From the NCBI GenBank assembly GCA_002633005.1, contig NMRA01000239.1, positions 305,052 to 369,051 of the forward strand: DNA of 64,000 nt, written 5' to 3'. The notes beneath the pieces were generated by a model. It ran no database searches and was not told the origin of the DNA. It worked only from the letters and a program-made list of their open reading frames with translations. Every line of letters starts with the position of its first letter. Position 1 is the stretch's first letter. This DNA comes from Phoronis australis. Taxonomy: Eukaryota > Phoronida > Phoronidae. The position numbers and the translations under genes were made by a program. This document shows, in pieces, positions 25,090-37,232 of the stretch.

Positions 25090-27826
25090 TTCAATGCTTT
25101 TATTAAATTCTTAATACACCGATCAATTGTCTGATTTGGAACGCCAACGGCAAAAAAGATATTCGACACCGACAACAACGAAGCATCCCTATTGCTCATC
25201 GAAATGGACTAAGCGAGGGATGACTAATTTATGTCCTATAGATAACGTTGACTGTGATCAATTGATATTTCTAGCTCAGTTGTATTCTCAGTCGATCGTA
25301 GACAAGCGCTGTTCTAAACAGTTGAGTTAGCACACGGTGGTGAGAACAGTCTTCACACACGATGATCCGTTCGATTACTTTTGTTGTCTTCTGCACATTC
25401 TTCAGTTTGGCGAGAACAGATGTCGCTGGCAAACCTATGGAGTGAGTAAATCGAACGCAAAATTTTACTTATTTCTACCATTTACTAACATAATAATGGA
25501 AAACGTTGTTAAAATCACGGACGCATTCGTTTTATGAACAGTCCAGAGAACTTAGAACCCAGCACTGGCATTCGATATAGCTCATATTGATGGTTGCCAT
25601 TTTGTTTGCAGGTGTAGACTATACTTTCAGTATCAGAAGTATTTTTTGTCACTATTGACGCGCGGCTCCGTACGGATTTGGCGCATGCTTTGGCAAGATG
25701 TACATTTGGATTATGATAGACGTGTGGATATATTATAGTTTTGTCATCGCCTTTAATGTCTTGCCTGATCTCCTAGTTGATTACGCATGAATAAAACTCG
25801 AATGCCATTTCTAAAAACAGCCCCGCCATCACAGTACAGTCAATGTACATGGTAACTGAGCTGTCTGTTTCATATGATGAGCCATGATATTAATGCTATT
25901 TAAATATGCATCGAAGAAAAAGATTCAAAATGGTATATTCGCTCACAAACACAGCGATTATGACTTTCCGTCAAAGGACAAATTACACAATCTAGCAGAT
26001 TGCGTATAAGTTATGCTTAGACTATTATAAAACATTGAAGTCATTAGCGAGGAAATTGTTTTCTTGGCTTTAAAGCCAAATAGCACGAGTTTGGTTATGT
26101 ACTTCGTTTACCGCAGCTAATTTATTTCAATGCAATATATTGACATACTATTCATTTTGTAATATGAGACGCTACAGCGCTCTATATAGATTCTGTATTC
26201 ATTTACATCGCATCAGGCTCTTCCAAGGTGATAAAGTTCTAATCGATTGCCATGGAAACAGTCTCGAACAGACGGTGTGTAGATATCAGAACTTCGACTG
26301 AACGCTTGTAATTGCGCCGCGTTTATTGAATTCCGTTAATTTATGTCCGTGTTCGTTAAAAGCGACGAGTAAATGTCAATATCTACGTTAATGCACTCAA
26401 AACAATGTGAGAGTAATTAATTACGCTTTACAAGTATAATTCGTGTCATTTTAGTTTAGTTGTTAATTGCAGTTTTTGTCTCAGTCACAAGTCTTACTAC
26501 GGAAATCTGAGCTAAATCTTCAAATGCATTACGAACTTTTTGGAGAAAACTAAGACAAGTACAATCAAAAATGCGGAATGCCGGGTAATATTATTATTTC
26601 ACTTGTCTTGCTCAGAGACGAGCAATGGTTTACAACGCACGCTTTTGTAGGCGTTTGAATCTTGACCTAATCTTCCAAGGAAGCATCGTTAGTGGCAGAC
26701 GTGTTACTTGTCTTGACTAGACGTGATGAGTACGCGTACAACGCTCCGAAGTAAAACTAGGGCACACAGTCTGCCAACCTCTTGAGCCCCAGGTGCGTTC
26801 TCAATAAGTGCGTTCTTTTCTCGTGAACACAGGTTATTTCTCACAAATCATTTCTGGTTGACTTTGACAAGAAATCCGAGTGAGCACATGCTTGACAGAG
26901 TTGTAGCGTCCTCATCTGAAATTTAATGAAAGCAATCCAGTTATTTTTCCGCTAAAATTTTAAGCTAAAAAATGTCTGCATTGGGACACGATTTGTCAGT
27001 AGTCTTCATTCGACCAAATTTGCCAGGACTAATGAGCTACCGCGGTTTGTTTTCTCAATTAGAGGTGTCGCAGTGTAAATGCCTGACAACTGGAGCGACG
27101 AAAAACCCGCCGGTATTCCTTCTGTTACGTAGCAGAAATCATTGGGGACACGACCCCTTGCGGATTTAATCCCATCAATTTTCCCTGAAATATTTTTGGG
27201 ATTTCCGACGTACATGGGAACACAGCTTGTGTTTAAAACTGTCTGAATACTGATCATTGGATACAAGCAGTTGCCCAGGACGAAAGTGTAAAACCCACGT
27301 TCCTTGCAACAAGAAACCAACTTTTGGACCCCATGCTGCTCTGAAATTGATCTCAACTTGTTCTTTTCTTAGATGAGAAGAGATATTTGGGTTTCCAAAG
27401 GACAGTCATTTTGTTATCCGTTGAGACCCTCGGTGCATAAAATGAAATGCCGTGACAAACTAATTTGTAGAACCAGATCTTGAGAAATAACGAAGTGGTA
27501 GTTCACTGGAATCCCTGAAATCCTCTCAAATTTGACTATGGATTTTTTTAGACCAATCTCGTTACGGGAAGTGGTTTAAACTGTCAGAGTTGTTTTTTTA
27601 TGGAAGGTGGGTTTACAACGGTTTTAAGACTTTTCAAAACCATATAGAACGTAATTTTTTGTGTATGTGTTTAGAAGTCTAGAAGAGTACGCTCCTTCAC
27701 GACGAGTGGAATCCTGCTTGTGTGGCTGGGTTCACCGCAACAAAATTGAATTATTCACGTTCTGAGATTTTGTATTGGCCTAAGTGTTCATCCGACGTAA
27801 CTTGGCTCTCAGGGCTCACACTAAGA

Positions 27827-27993
27827 CATAGGCGGATCCATAGGGTTCAAGGATGTCCTGACTGTCCCTTTTTGCCTTGATTTTAATCATGATGATACCA
27901 AATCTAGAATTTTCAAATCCTTGACTTGGACCCCGTTTTTAAGTCAACCTTTGATCTGGACCTCTTTTTTAAAAAATCCTGGACCCGCTCCTG
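27827..27993. mobile_element. Short GGCGGATCC-ended MITE
   Basis: The left end reads CATAGGCGGATCC and the right end TCCTGGACCCGCTCCTG, which are imperfect inverted repeats. They match the CAGGGGCGGATCCAGG termini at 50762, 60741 and 63028. The body of about 165 bp has no coding capacity. CAGG-type ends suggest a hAT-like family, by inference only. Confidence 0.55.
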
Positions 27994-28548
27994 TATGACG
28001 TCACTGATAGCGTGTGAGGGCAGTCTAGAGGGACTGTGCACGAGACAACATCCGACGCTGTACATCATACTGAGACTATGAACTCTCGTGTTTAATCGAA
28101 GAAGCGAACTTTTGTTTTAGACCACTCACCGCTGTAAAATTGATCTCATCTTGTTCTTTACCTATACGAGTTGTGAGTTCAGGGTTTGCAAACATCTTAC
28201 AGTGCATTACTTCTTAAAGCCGGCGCTTAAAATGACCCATAATACACGCAGTGTTGGCTTACGTAGTAAATGCTATAACAATATTTATACCCTAATCAAC
28301 GAATTCTCAGTTCTTTTGAAGCTCTGACGTCATCTCCATTTTGACAAAGGAACAATTTGGGACCACACCCAAGGTGTTCCGATGGTTCTATCTATCACTT
28401 TACTTAAGGTTCTAACAGAAATGAATGACGAGTACATTTTGTTTTACATGTGATGAGCGAGACATACGAAGGCGCTTGTATTGCTTAAGACTGAAAGAGA
28501 AATTCTCTTCCTACGTGCGAGCTGAACAAAGTAAAAAGAATTACTAGG

Positions 28549-28720
28549 GGTGGATCCAAGATTTTGAGTTGGGGGGGGGGGGGGCAGGACAGAGCATTAG
28601 CTAGGATTTTGGCCTTCAGACATTCGCACCACGGAACTGCTAAATGTAATCTAGGAGAATTTTAGGGGGGCATGACCCCCTTGCTCCCACAAACCAGCCA
28701 CTGTTGACCTAAACAACTTA
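28549..28720. mobile_element. Diverged member of the GGCGGATCC-ended family
   Basis: AGGGGTGGATCCAAGATTTT is followed by a long G run and later by GGGGGGCATGACCCCCTT. The left terminus matches the 50762 copy with few changes. A right terminus was not identified, so the end given is approximate. Confidence 0.4.
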
Positions 28721-30898
28721 ATCCCACTATTTCCGTTTGGCAATAGCAATTGGTTTCCATCATCACTTGCAATAGATGTGTAATTGGAAGCTAACCTCTA
28801 AAGAATTAAGCGCGAGAAAATAGCAAATGTGTATTATAAACCAAGTGTCAGGTGTAAACGTTTGAATGTTTTTGTGGTGTTCTCGGTGAGAAGTGATTAC
28901 TGTCTGGGCAGGTAATGTTAATCCAAGTCCATTATGCAAATGAAACGTTTTCCCAGAAGAGCTAAATGATCTGTGACACAAGTCTTTATAGAAACTTGAG
29001 CTCTATTTAATGTTTTCTCACTTGCAGAGTAAATTTGTCACAACTGGCGCGTGCCTCACTGTATTGCACACATTTGCGACCTTTCTTGTGAAAATGTTCT
29101 CAAAGCAAACGAGACAAGCTCGATGATCAATGAAGCAGTGTGCGCACACAAAGAGATTTTCCTATTTGCATTACACATTTTGATAGCTTAATATAAAACT
29201 TTTCATAGAAACCTTAACACGTTTGGCTCTGTCAGACACAATAGGTTTTGCGAAAAGAAACCACTCGTTTTTTTCGGGGGGAGGGACTTTTGTAGGATCG
29301 ACTTCTTAAAGTTGCTAGCTTTGACCAGAGCTATAGGAAGGAAGGTCTTTGTTTTTGTGTTTTATTGGAAATCGCCGATTCTTACCGAGAGCTGGTAGTC
29401 AAAGTTAACTGAAATCGAGGCGGCGAACTCATCAGCTGTTTCATTGCTGGTCGATGTGAAAATGGCCGACGCCAGCACTTTGTAATGAAAGCTGACGTGA
29501 AAAACATACAAGGGTTGATTTCCCGCGTGTACGTGAGAAAAAGCGGCGAAGAGCAGTTATCTGTCTACAGACTAGAATCCAGTATTTGGGAACAAAATCG
29601 AGCGCTGGACTGCCGTGACAACCGATTGAAATACCTCGGTGCTTCAAAAAAATAAAAATAAATAAAAAAATCAACTCGAATCGCTTCCGTCGGCGAAGGC
29701 AGTCAGCCTCAAACTTAAACAAAGTTCGCTTTCCTAAATGGCCAAATCCGTTTTGAAAACTCGATAACCTGATACTGGAACTTCTGCAGAAGTGCAGGCT
29801 AAGTGAATTGCGAGTAAGGCGTTACATGAAGGTCATGTGATTCAATAGCCAGGGAAATCCATTTATGAACATAAGAGAACACTAGCATGTTGGGTTACGT
29901 ATTAAATGAGAGAAATCAATTTGGGTTCATTGGCCTTGCACATTTTTGCGAAATAAAAAGCAACAAAAACAGAATCACTTAAGAAACTGGAAGTAATTTC
30001 GATGGAAAAGCTCCAAACAACTGTGGAAATGTTATCTCAAATGAAGTTCGCGTGACTGTTCAACTTTTGTATAACGTGCAAAAAGTGGTTTTAATTTTAA
30101 TTTAAACCGTTTTAGTCGCCGAAATCGGGTCCAGCAGCTTTAAAATTTATAACGATCAGCACAAGAACCAGGCTGAATGATTTCAGTTAATCAAATACAA
30201 TTAGACACATTCGCTAAATGCGTACACCGTTTTCTTTATCGATTACGACAAAGGGAATGTTGGAATCATTCGAATGTGGTAAAACTCTGGCAGCCAGAGC
30301 AATTGACCTAGGAAATGTGAGTGAAAAATTGAAACAAATTAGCATAAAGAGTTGGTGAACACGCATAAACGACACACTTGTTATCAGTATTGAAATAAAA
30401 ATTACAAAAAACGGACATGAGTGAATTTTGTTTTTCAAAACAGAAACTGTTTGGTAATCTTGACAAAGTCCGAGTTTCACAATGTCGTTTACAGGAATAA
30501 GTCGGTTGGTATGCTGAGTTATAATTTAGGGACGTTTATGATAAGCGGGGTGCAATCTTTTCTCGTATAGTCATGTATTCATGACAACGTCATGCTATAG
30601 GATGATGTGCCACGGAACTGATGCTTGTCTAGTGATAAATTCAAACAGGCTGTCTGTTGTTACTGCCGGGTTAAATCACAGTTATGTGGCAATTTATTTA
30701 TTTGTCCTTATAATTTTCAGTGATTGTGGCCCTGATGGCGTGTGGCCCAGCTAGGGGACGTGCTCTAATAGTCTAATAGCCCTCTTGATAACACGGCCTT
30801 GAGAAGCAATACACTCGATATGTACGCTTCTGATGAATTGGAACTACAAACATGCAAAATGAGGGTATTTTCAAATAGACGAATTTTTTTTATTTTCA

Positions 30899-31428
30899 GA
30901 TGCATCTGCGAACTAAAGGGGACAGGTGGAATTTTATTGCACAACTTTAATAATATCTCATCCTACGGGGTTTTTGAGGAAGCGACATCTTGTGGTAAAC
31001 TTCGCCACCGCTGCCGAGACGAATGCGATGAAATCATAGCGGATCTCCTCCAAGGTTCGAATAATTTGCCCTTCATGAGTTTCAATACTCCGAAAAACGA
31101 GGCATTTGGGCTCACGTTATGCGAAAACTATCATCGACACGTACCTTCTAGTGCGCATGTATCATCACAAACAATGTCGAATTTGTCCATGCACTCGTTT
31201 TCCACGCTGAAGAATTGTGAACAGCCCGGACAAGAGCGCCGCCTGCGGCACAAAGTGGGAAAAGTGAAATTTCCCTACGCTCTTTGCTGCGGGCGGCAAC
31301 TGGCTTTAAAAGATGGAGTCGTTAAGAAGGTGCACGTGTGGTACCCGAAATGTGAAAACGGACTATACGTTCAGAAGCCATCATCAACATCACACATAAC
31401 GCAAACCGGTGGAGCGACAGACGAGTAA
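30899..31428 (+). CDS. Orphan terminal exon, cysteine-rich protein of unknown function
   Basis: An acceptor TATTTTCAG at 30890-30898 opens a 530-bp frame ending at TAA 31426-31428 (about 176 residues in the exon). The open frame extends further upstream to 30799, but the acceptor argues for a spliced 3' exon entered in phase 2. The exon encodes ten cysteines, including C-I-C at its start, a CGKLRHRCRDEC cluster and a CC pair near LCCGRQL, followed by VHVWYPKC. The even cysteine count suggests disulphides and a secreted protein, but no signal peptide is in this exon and I do not recognise the family. Upstream exons were not found. It could instead be a decayed gene remnant. Confidence 0.45.
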
Positions 31429-31717
31429 GATGTTGTACAACTACTATGATTTTGTAGTTTTTTCCGGATTTCTAATAGAGAAACTGACAATCCACAAAGC
31501 AATAGCTGAAGCAGAAGGTGGTTATTGGAATCTCATTATGAGAGCTACACCTGCACTACCTTATTATGCAAACAAAATCAGTGCCGGGGTCTAATCTTTT
31601 AACTCGAAATCGAACTTGAAACTATCCTTAACATTTTCCGCTGTACAGAATAAACAAGTTTGCGTAGCCCTTGATATACTCAAGCACAGATCAATAAAGA
31701 CATGTAATTATCTTGAT

Positions 31718-31786
31718 ATGGACGGCGCAGCACAGAAATGAGTAGGGGACTATAGCCCCCAGCCCCCTATGATGCGCCGCCCATGG
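31718..31786. mobile_element. Short GGCGGCGCA-ended palindromic element, copy 1
   Basis: ATGGACGGCGCAGCA on the left and ATGCGCCGCCCATGG on the right flank a GGGGACTATAGCCCCC core. The same layout occurs at 31788-31848 and 42632-42696, so this is a repeated unit of about 65 bp. Confidence 0.6.
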
Positions 31787-31787
31787 A

Positions 31788-31848
31788 GTCCATGGAGACA
31801 CCGAAATAAGTGTGGGGGGCTATAGCCCCCTATGGTGCGCCGCCCATG
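31788..31848. mobile_element. Short GGCGGCGCA-ended palindromic element, copy 2
   Basis: It keeps the GGGGGCTATAGCCCCC core and the GTGCGCCGCCCATG right end. The left end is degraded. It is directly adjacent to copy 1 inside the larger MITE. Confidence 0.55.
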
Positions 31849-33029
31849 CTTGAGTCCGCGTAAAAGAAGAACGGAAAATATCACAAACATTTCGAAACAG
31901 TTCGATTTCGAGTAAAAGATTAGACCTTGGTTGCTGTTTAACATTCTTGAAGGCGCTAAGTACGTGTGCAAAGAGTTTTTATGCGCTAAAGTATTTCCAA
32001 GTTACGAGAAAACGGATGAAATTAGATTCAGGCCATGAGAGCCCTGACTTCTTATGGCTTTAAGCTCAAAACCAGAAAGTGAAAAATGGCACGGTGGCCA
32101 GCACAGGAGTATGTCAAAGTACTTCTTTACTTGAATTATTTTAGTAGACGCTTGGGTTGGCTTGTGCACAAATTTTACTGTAATTATAACATGTTTTTTG
32201 AAGTAAAGTTCATATTACTCGAGCTGTCAGAAAAAATCATTTGGCGACGTAATCTGGCACTCAGATGAGACGTGACACTATGATAAAGATCGTCAAACAA
32301 ATATTAGAATGGTATAAGCACATTTTATTAATAGCATTGACAACTGATACTGGAAGTTATGAGCAAATATGGACGCAATTTAGTGGACCCAATTTCTGTG
32401 TTTCATGTTTGCACGAATTTTTGTTTTTATAATGAATAAATTTGTTTAGAAAACATTGAGTAATATCATAGTGTAACCCTGGTTTCAGGTTACTGTCTGT
32501 GCATGCTCTGAACCAGTTAATCTGGCATGAGTAATGAGTCTTATTTAAACACCGTGGCTTATCCTACCTTCACGATGTACCTTTGGCAGTGTTTGTGATG
32601 CGTAAAGAACACTAGGATCCTGTATATAACCACACACAAACCCTGTGCATCTGAAATCCGCTTGATAGGGTAGCTACTATGCGGCAAAGGGGAGTCTGCA
32701 ACTGAAGGTGATCAGAGAGTATAACCCCCTCAATAAATGACTTCGGTTCGGTGGCTGTTTCACAATTTACTAGTCCACGGTTTTGTCGACCATCTTGAAT
32801 ATTTAATTTGGTAGAGCCAACAAACCAATGCACGTGTATTTCCCTTGTAAGTGGTTGGGAGACCTGTTAAAACCACCATTTTACGAGTCACTTTGTGTGA
32901 CTTGCCGTCTGGAAGAAACCCTTCAATATTCCTTCATGTTGATGTTTTTGGAACTTCTTGGATGACGTCACAAGTCATCAGGTCAACACTATTGACAACA
33001 AAAACTATAGGAATTGTGTGCTCTGTCAA

Positions 33030-33163
33030 AATTGCTAACAAATTAATTGAAGAAAGTTTGCCAAGATTTGATGCTGTTTTAACGGAAGAGCAGGACAAAA
33101 GATACGGTCCTCAGATGAAGTTTGAAGACGTGCATGAGGAATTCGTAAAGTCGAAGAAAAGTA
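33030..33163 (+). pseudogene. Exon-like fragment of unknown family
   Basis: In one frame this stretch reads as a plausible charged segment (IANKLIEESLPRF, then TEEQDKRYGP and FEDVHEEFVKSKK), ending at a GTACGT that could be a splice donor near 33164. The frame is open over 32851-33279. The acceptor side is weak (ACTATAG near 33006), and no partner exons were found within several kb. I do not recognise the protein. It may be a real internal exon, a captured fragment or a pseudogene. Confidence 0.3.
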
Positions 33164-33416
33164 CGTGCGCCCAAAGGAAAACAAAATGTGATGCCATGAC
33201 CTTTAGAATTGTAATTTATTCAGCTACAGTGCATACTGCTCTTTCAAGTTTGATTGTTTCGCGTACATCGAAAAATTAATGTTTGAAAGTTCTCTTTTTT
33301 ACGTCGAGTAATATTACATTCAAGTTGTAGTCTTCTCAGACATTGAATATCAACTTGTTTGTATGGAGACCATTAACCTCTTTGTTTACGTGGATTTTTT
33401 TCCAAATCTACTTGTA

Positions 33417-33490
33417 GTGAGCGTGCTATGGCGTAGGGTAACGTGTGCGCTTGCAAATTCTGAAACCCAAGTTCAATTCCCTCGCAAGCC
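33417..33490 (+). repeat. tRNA-like SINE body
   Basis: A B-box-like AGTTCAATTCC lies at 33470-33480 and an A-box-like TATGGCGTAGGGTAAC about 40 bp upstream. The flanks do not form a convincing acceptor stem, so a SINE relic is more likely than a tRNA gene. Confidence 0.45.
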
Positions 33491-33898
33491 AAGTTAAGTA
33501 TTTCCCGCTACAAATCGATATGTCATTCCGTGACATAACTAAAAGGGTTATTAAATAGTCATATGTCTAGAAAAAAAACATTATAAGTGAGGGATGGTGA
33601 GTGTTATAATTCGCAAGCCTCATCTTGTTTTACTCTACAACATGGCTCGTTGCGTATTCCGGCAAAATAGATTACGATAAATAGCTTGCGACTTCTTACT
33701 CCTAACTCACATTATTTTCACATTCACCCGAGCACTTTGCTTTCGCAGAAAAAAATACTGTTTCCATATTACGGTATGCAAAAACGCCACATTAACGCAA
33801 GTTTAAACTATTTAGGTATGACAAAGAGTTGTTTTAACATCTTTTTAAAAAAGTTAAATTAATCGACATCAAATGCCACGAAATGAAATTTACAGGAA

Positions 33899-35557
33899 CG
33901 CAATTAGGGACGCTCACGTGAACTGCGGGTGACGCAAACGCGATCTGAGATTACAGGAACCAAGCCGACGAACAAACTAGAAGTCGGCACGTTCAGAGGC
34001 ATTGAGCAACGGATTTTCGGAAAACCCGAGTCACACACTAAGCCCAACTTGGACTAGTCTCGCTCACCAGCAGGGACAGCGAAGGTTGTCAAAGCAACAG
34101 AATTGTGGTTATCCATTTTCACTCTGGTATTTCTGAAGTTATTTTAGTCGTCATAATTTGGTTACGCCAATTGTTATACATGTAGGCTTACATGTACAGG
34201 ATCGTGTTGGGAAAAGCGGGGACCCGCCGGGGCACACAGTACATTTACGAAGCAACCCAGCACTGAGCGCTTTAGGCTTCATGCTGGTTCCAAGCACGTG
34301 TATAGCCAATATAGGCCTAAAGGTCAATTGTTATTGAGAGAGAGGCTACTTGGTACAGATCCTGTCAAATGTAAACCAGAGAAATCCCCGGTGGCAGAGC
34401 AAATGGTCTAAAATGGCGGACTTGATAATAAATTTGTGTCATACGTGGATATTGCCGGCTGTTTAGACACAGGAACTTTGAGTAAAGACAACAAAAATGC
34501 AGCAAAAGAAAACCAAATAAATTCTTATTTGATCTGAACTGAAACCAACCGAAACTGATCAACTTCTAAGAAACAGTCAAGTAAATTACAAAAAGGTGAA
34601 AATAGGATATCATATTGAAAAAAATCGTGTGGTGACGCGTGACTTCCGGGTGTGACGTAGGATTTGCTGTAGGCAAAATTTTCTACAATTCACGGATTTT
34701 CGATTTTTGTTTTACAAATAAGAAAAAGGGTAGTAAACAAAAATCGGATTTTCGATTTTCAATTTCCATTCTGAGAATGTTATGAAGAAAAATATGATTT
34801 TTAATTTTTTTGCTATGAGGCAGCAATGACCACAACACGGTATTTGGGCATGCGTCACGTTCGGGCCCATCCGCGACACCATGTTATATTCATAATCTCA
34901 AATTATGCCTCGGAGTCGGTATTTAACGTCTACGCTTACGCATTGTGCGAACTTCAATGCACACGCGAGTCTACGGTTTCCGATCCGCCATCTTGCTGGA
35001 TACAAAGATGAACCAATTCTCGTGCGTTTCCCACGTAAGTGAACCGGAAAGACCTGTTTAAACCCATATTTTTAAGGATATCGACCTAATTTGTCAAAAG
35101 GTTGTTAGTATGCCATTCCCAAATAGGGTGACGAATGAAACAAGTGTCAGGACACTAGGAGGTCACGTGGCTGTCAAAATGGAGATTAACATAGCCTAGA
35201 ATTCGAGCTGGTATTTTCTGTTGGCGACAACAAGATTAACACGAGTGACTATAAGTTCCGTAATGGTTTTCTAACTATGAACGAAAAGCATGAAAAATGG
35301 TTATTGACATCGAAAATGTGAAAAGCAGATGAAAAGATATAAGTTAGATGTGGAATCTAAATGTTTGATTCGTAGCGTTGTGTATTATCATGCTCCTATC
35401 CCGCCTGCCCGTGACTTCATATATCACTTTCACATAGCGGCCTGGTGAACACAGTACACAATCTCGTTTACAGTTATCCGTCAGCAGCGGCTGCATTATA
35501 AGCTGGATGGTTTGCATTGATAGCATTTCATGACGTTTTAAATAATGAATAGCCACT
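33899..35557. repeat. 1.66-kb direct duplication, left copy
   Basis: From ACGCAATTAGGGACGCTCAC to AATAGCCACT, this segment is repeated almost identically at 35559-37232, with a single N between. It contains a near-palindrome built on GATTTTTGTTT / AAACAAAAATC around 34.70-34.76 kb. A CGCCATCTTG word is followed by a GTAAGT donor at 34986-35040. Confidence 0.9.
35008..35034 (+). other. Possible first-exon end with start codon and GTAAGT donor
   Basis: ATG 35008 opens nine codons that run directly into a consensus donor GTAAGT at 35035. A YY1-type CGCCATCTTG lies just upstream at 34986-34995. This resembles a housekeeping-style first exon, but no downstream exon was found. The second duplication copy has lost the ATG (GATAAA instead), so coding use is doubtful. 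A related CCCTTGTAAGTGG stretch lies at about 32.84 kb. Confidence 0.2.
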
Positions 35558-35558
35558 N
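35558..35558. other. Single-N assembly join
   Basis: One N sits exactly at the boundary between the two copies of the 1.66-kb repeat. A real tandem junction would not need an unknown base there. Confidence 0.85.
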
Positions 35559-37232
35559 ACGCAATTAGGGACGCTCACGTGAACTGCGGGTGACGCAAAC
35601 GCGATCTGAGATTACAGGAACCAAGCCGACGAACAAACTAGAAGTCGGCACGTTCAGAGGCATTGAGCAACGAATTTTCGGAAAACCCGAGTCACACACT
35701 AAGCCCAACTTGGACTAGTCTCGTTCACCAACAGGGACAGCGAAGGTTGTCAAAGCAACAGAATTGTGGTTATCCATTTTCACTCTGGTATTTCTGAAGT
35801 TATTTTAGTCGTCATAATTTGGTTATGCCAATTGTTATACATGTAGGCTTACATGTACAGGATCGTGTTGGGAAAAGCGGGGACCCACCGGGGCACACAG
35901 TACATTTACGAAGCAACTCAACACTGAGCGCTTTAGGCTTCATGCTGGTTCCAAGCACGTGAATAGCCAATGTAGGCCTAAAGGTCAATTGTTATTGAGA
36001 GAGAGGCTACTTGGTACAGATTCTGTCAAATGTAAATCAAAGAAATCCCCGGTGGCAGAGCAAATGGTCTAAAATGGCGGGCTTGATAATAAATTTGTGT
36101 CATCATAACGTGGATATTGCCGGCTGTTTGGACACAGCAACTTTGAGTAAAGACAACAAAAATGCAGCAAAAGAAAGCCAAATAAATTCTTATTTTATCT
36201 GAACTGAAACTAACTGAAACTGACCAACTTCTAAGAAACAGTCAAGTAAATTACGAAAAGGTGAAAATAGGATATCATATTGAAAAAAAAAATCGTGTGG
36301 TGACGCGTGACTTCCGGGTGTGACGTAGGATTTGCTGTCGGCAAAATTTTTTACAATTCACGGATTTTCGATTTTTGTTTTACAAATAAGAAAAAGGGTA
36401 GTAAACAAAAATCGGATTTTCGATTTTCAATTTCCATACTGAGAATGTTATGAAGAAAAATATGATGTTTAATTTTTTTGCTATGAGGCAGCAATGACCA
36501 CAACACGGTATTTGGGCATGCGTCACGCTCGGGCCCATCCGCGACACCATGTTATATTCATAATCTCAAATTATGCCTCGGAGTCGGTATTTAACGTCTA
36601 CGCTTACGCATTGTGCGAACTTCAATGCACACGCGAGTCTACGGTTTCCGATCCGCCATCTTGCTGGATACAAAGATAAACAAACCAATTCTCGTGCGTT
36701 TCCCACGTAAGTGAACGGGAAAGACCTGTTTAAACCCATATTTTTAAGGATATCGACCTAATTTGTCAAAAGGTTGTTAGTATGCCATTCCCAAATAGGG
36801 TGACGAATGAAACAAGTGTCAGGACACTAGGAGGTCACGTGGCTGTCAAAATGGAGATTAACATAGCCTAGAATTCGAGCTGGTATTTTCTGTTGGCGAC
36901 AACAAGATTAACACGACTGAATATAAGTTCCGTAATGGTTTTCTAACTATGAATGAAAAGCACGAAAAACGGTTATTGACATCGAAAATGTGAAAAGCAG
37001 ATGAAAAGATATAAGTTAGATGTGGAATCTAAATGTTTGATTCGTAGCGTTGTGTATTATCATGGTGCTCCTATCCCGCCTGCCCGTGACTTCATATATC
37101 ACTTTCACATAGCGGCCTGGTGAACACAGTACACAATCTCGTTTACAGTTATCCGTCAGCAGCGGCTGCATTATAAGCTGGATGGTTTGCATTGATAGCA
37201 TTTCATGACGTTTTAAATAATGAATAGCCACT
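35559..37232. repeat. 1.66-kb direct duplication, right copy
   Basis: Matches 33899-35557 with scattered substitutions and small indels. Examples are an added CAAAC near 36679 and a three-base insertion near 37063. The sequence after 37232 continues past the point where the left copy was cut by the N. Confidence 0.9.

Larger units (their letters stand above)
22231..30898. other. Gene-poor interval upstream of IMPACT
   Basis: The first few hundred bases should hold the IMPACT promoter and 5' UTR, but no TATA box or initiator could be singled out. A GC-richer patch at about 23.9-24.7 kb has no coding pattern. I found no exon supported by both frame and splice sites over these 8.6 kb, only small repeats listed separately. 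Confidence 0.4.
31588..31926. mobile_element. 339-bp MITE with 30-bp terminal inverted repeats
   Basis: The left end GGTCTAATCTTTTAACTCGA is matched by the complement of the right end, which differs by a missing A and a few later changes. The arms stay similar for about 30 bp. Two smaller palindromic elements sit inside it. A related terminus appears at about 60490-60527. It lies in the presumed 3' UTR of the cysteine-rich exon and contains AATAAA at 31649 and 31693. Confidence 0.65.

Noticed and set aside
27006-27356. 116-codon minus-strand open frame
   Set aside because: Sequence looks random, with no recognised motif. A length of 116 codons is expected by chance over 64 kb and six frames.
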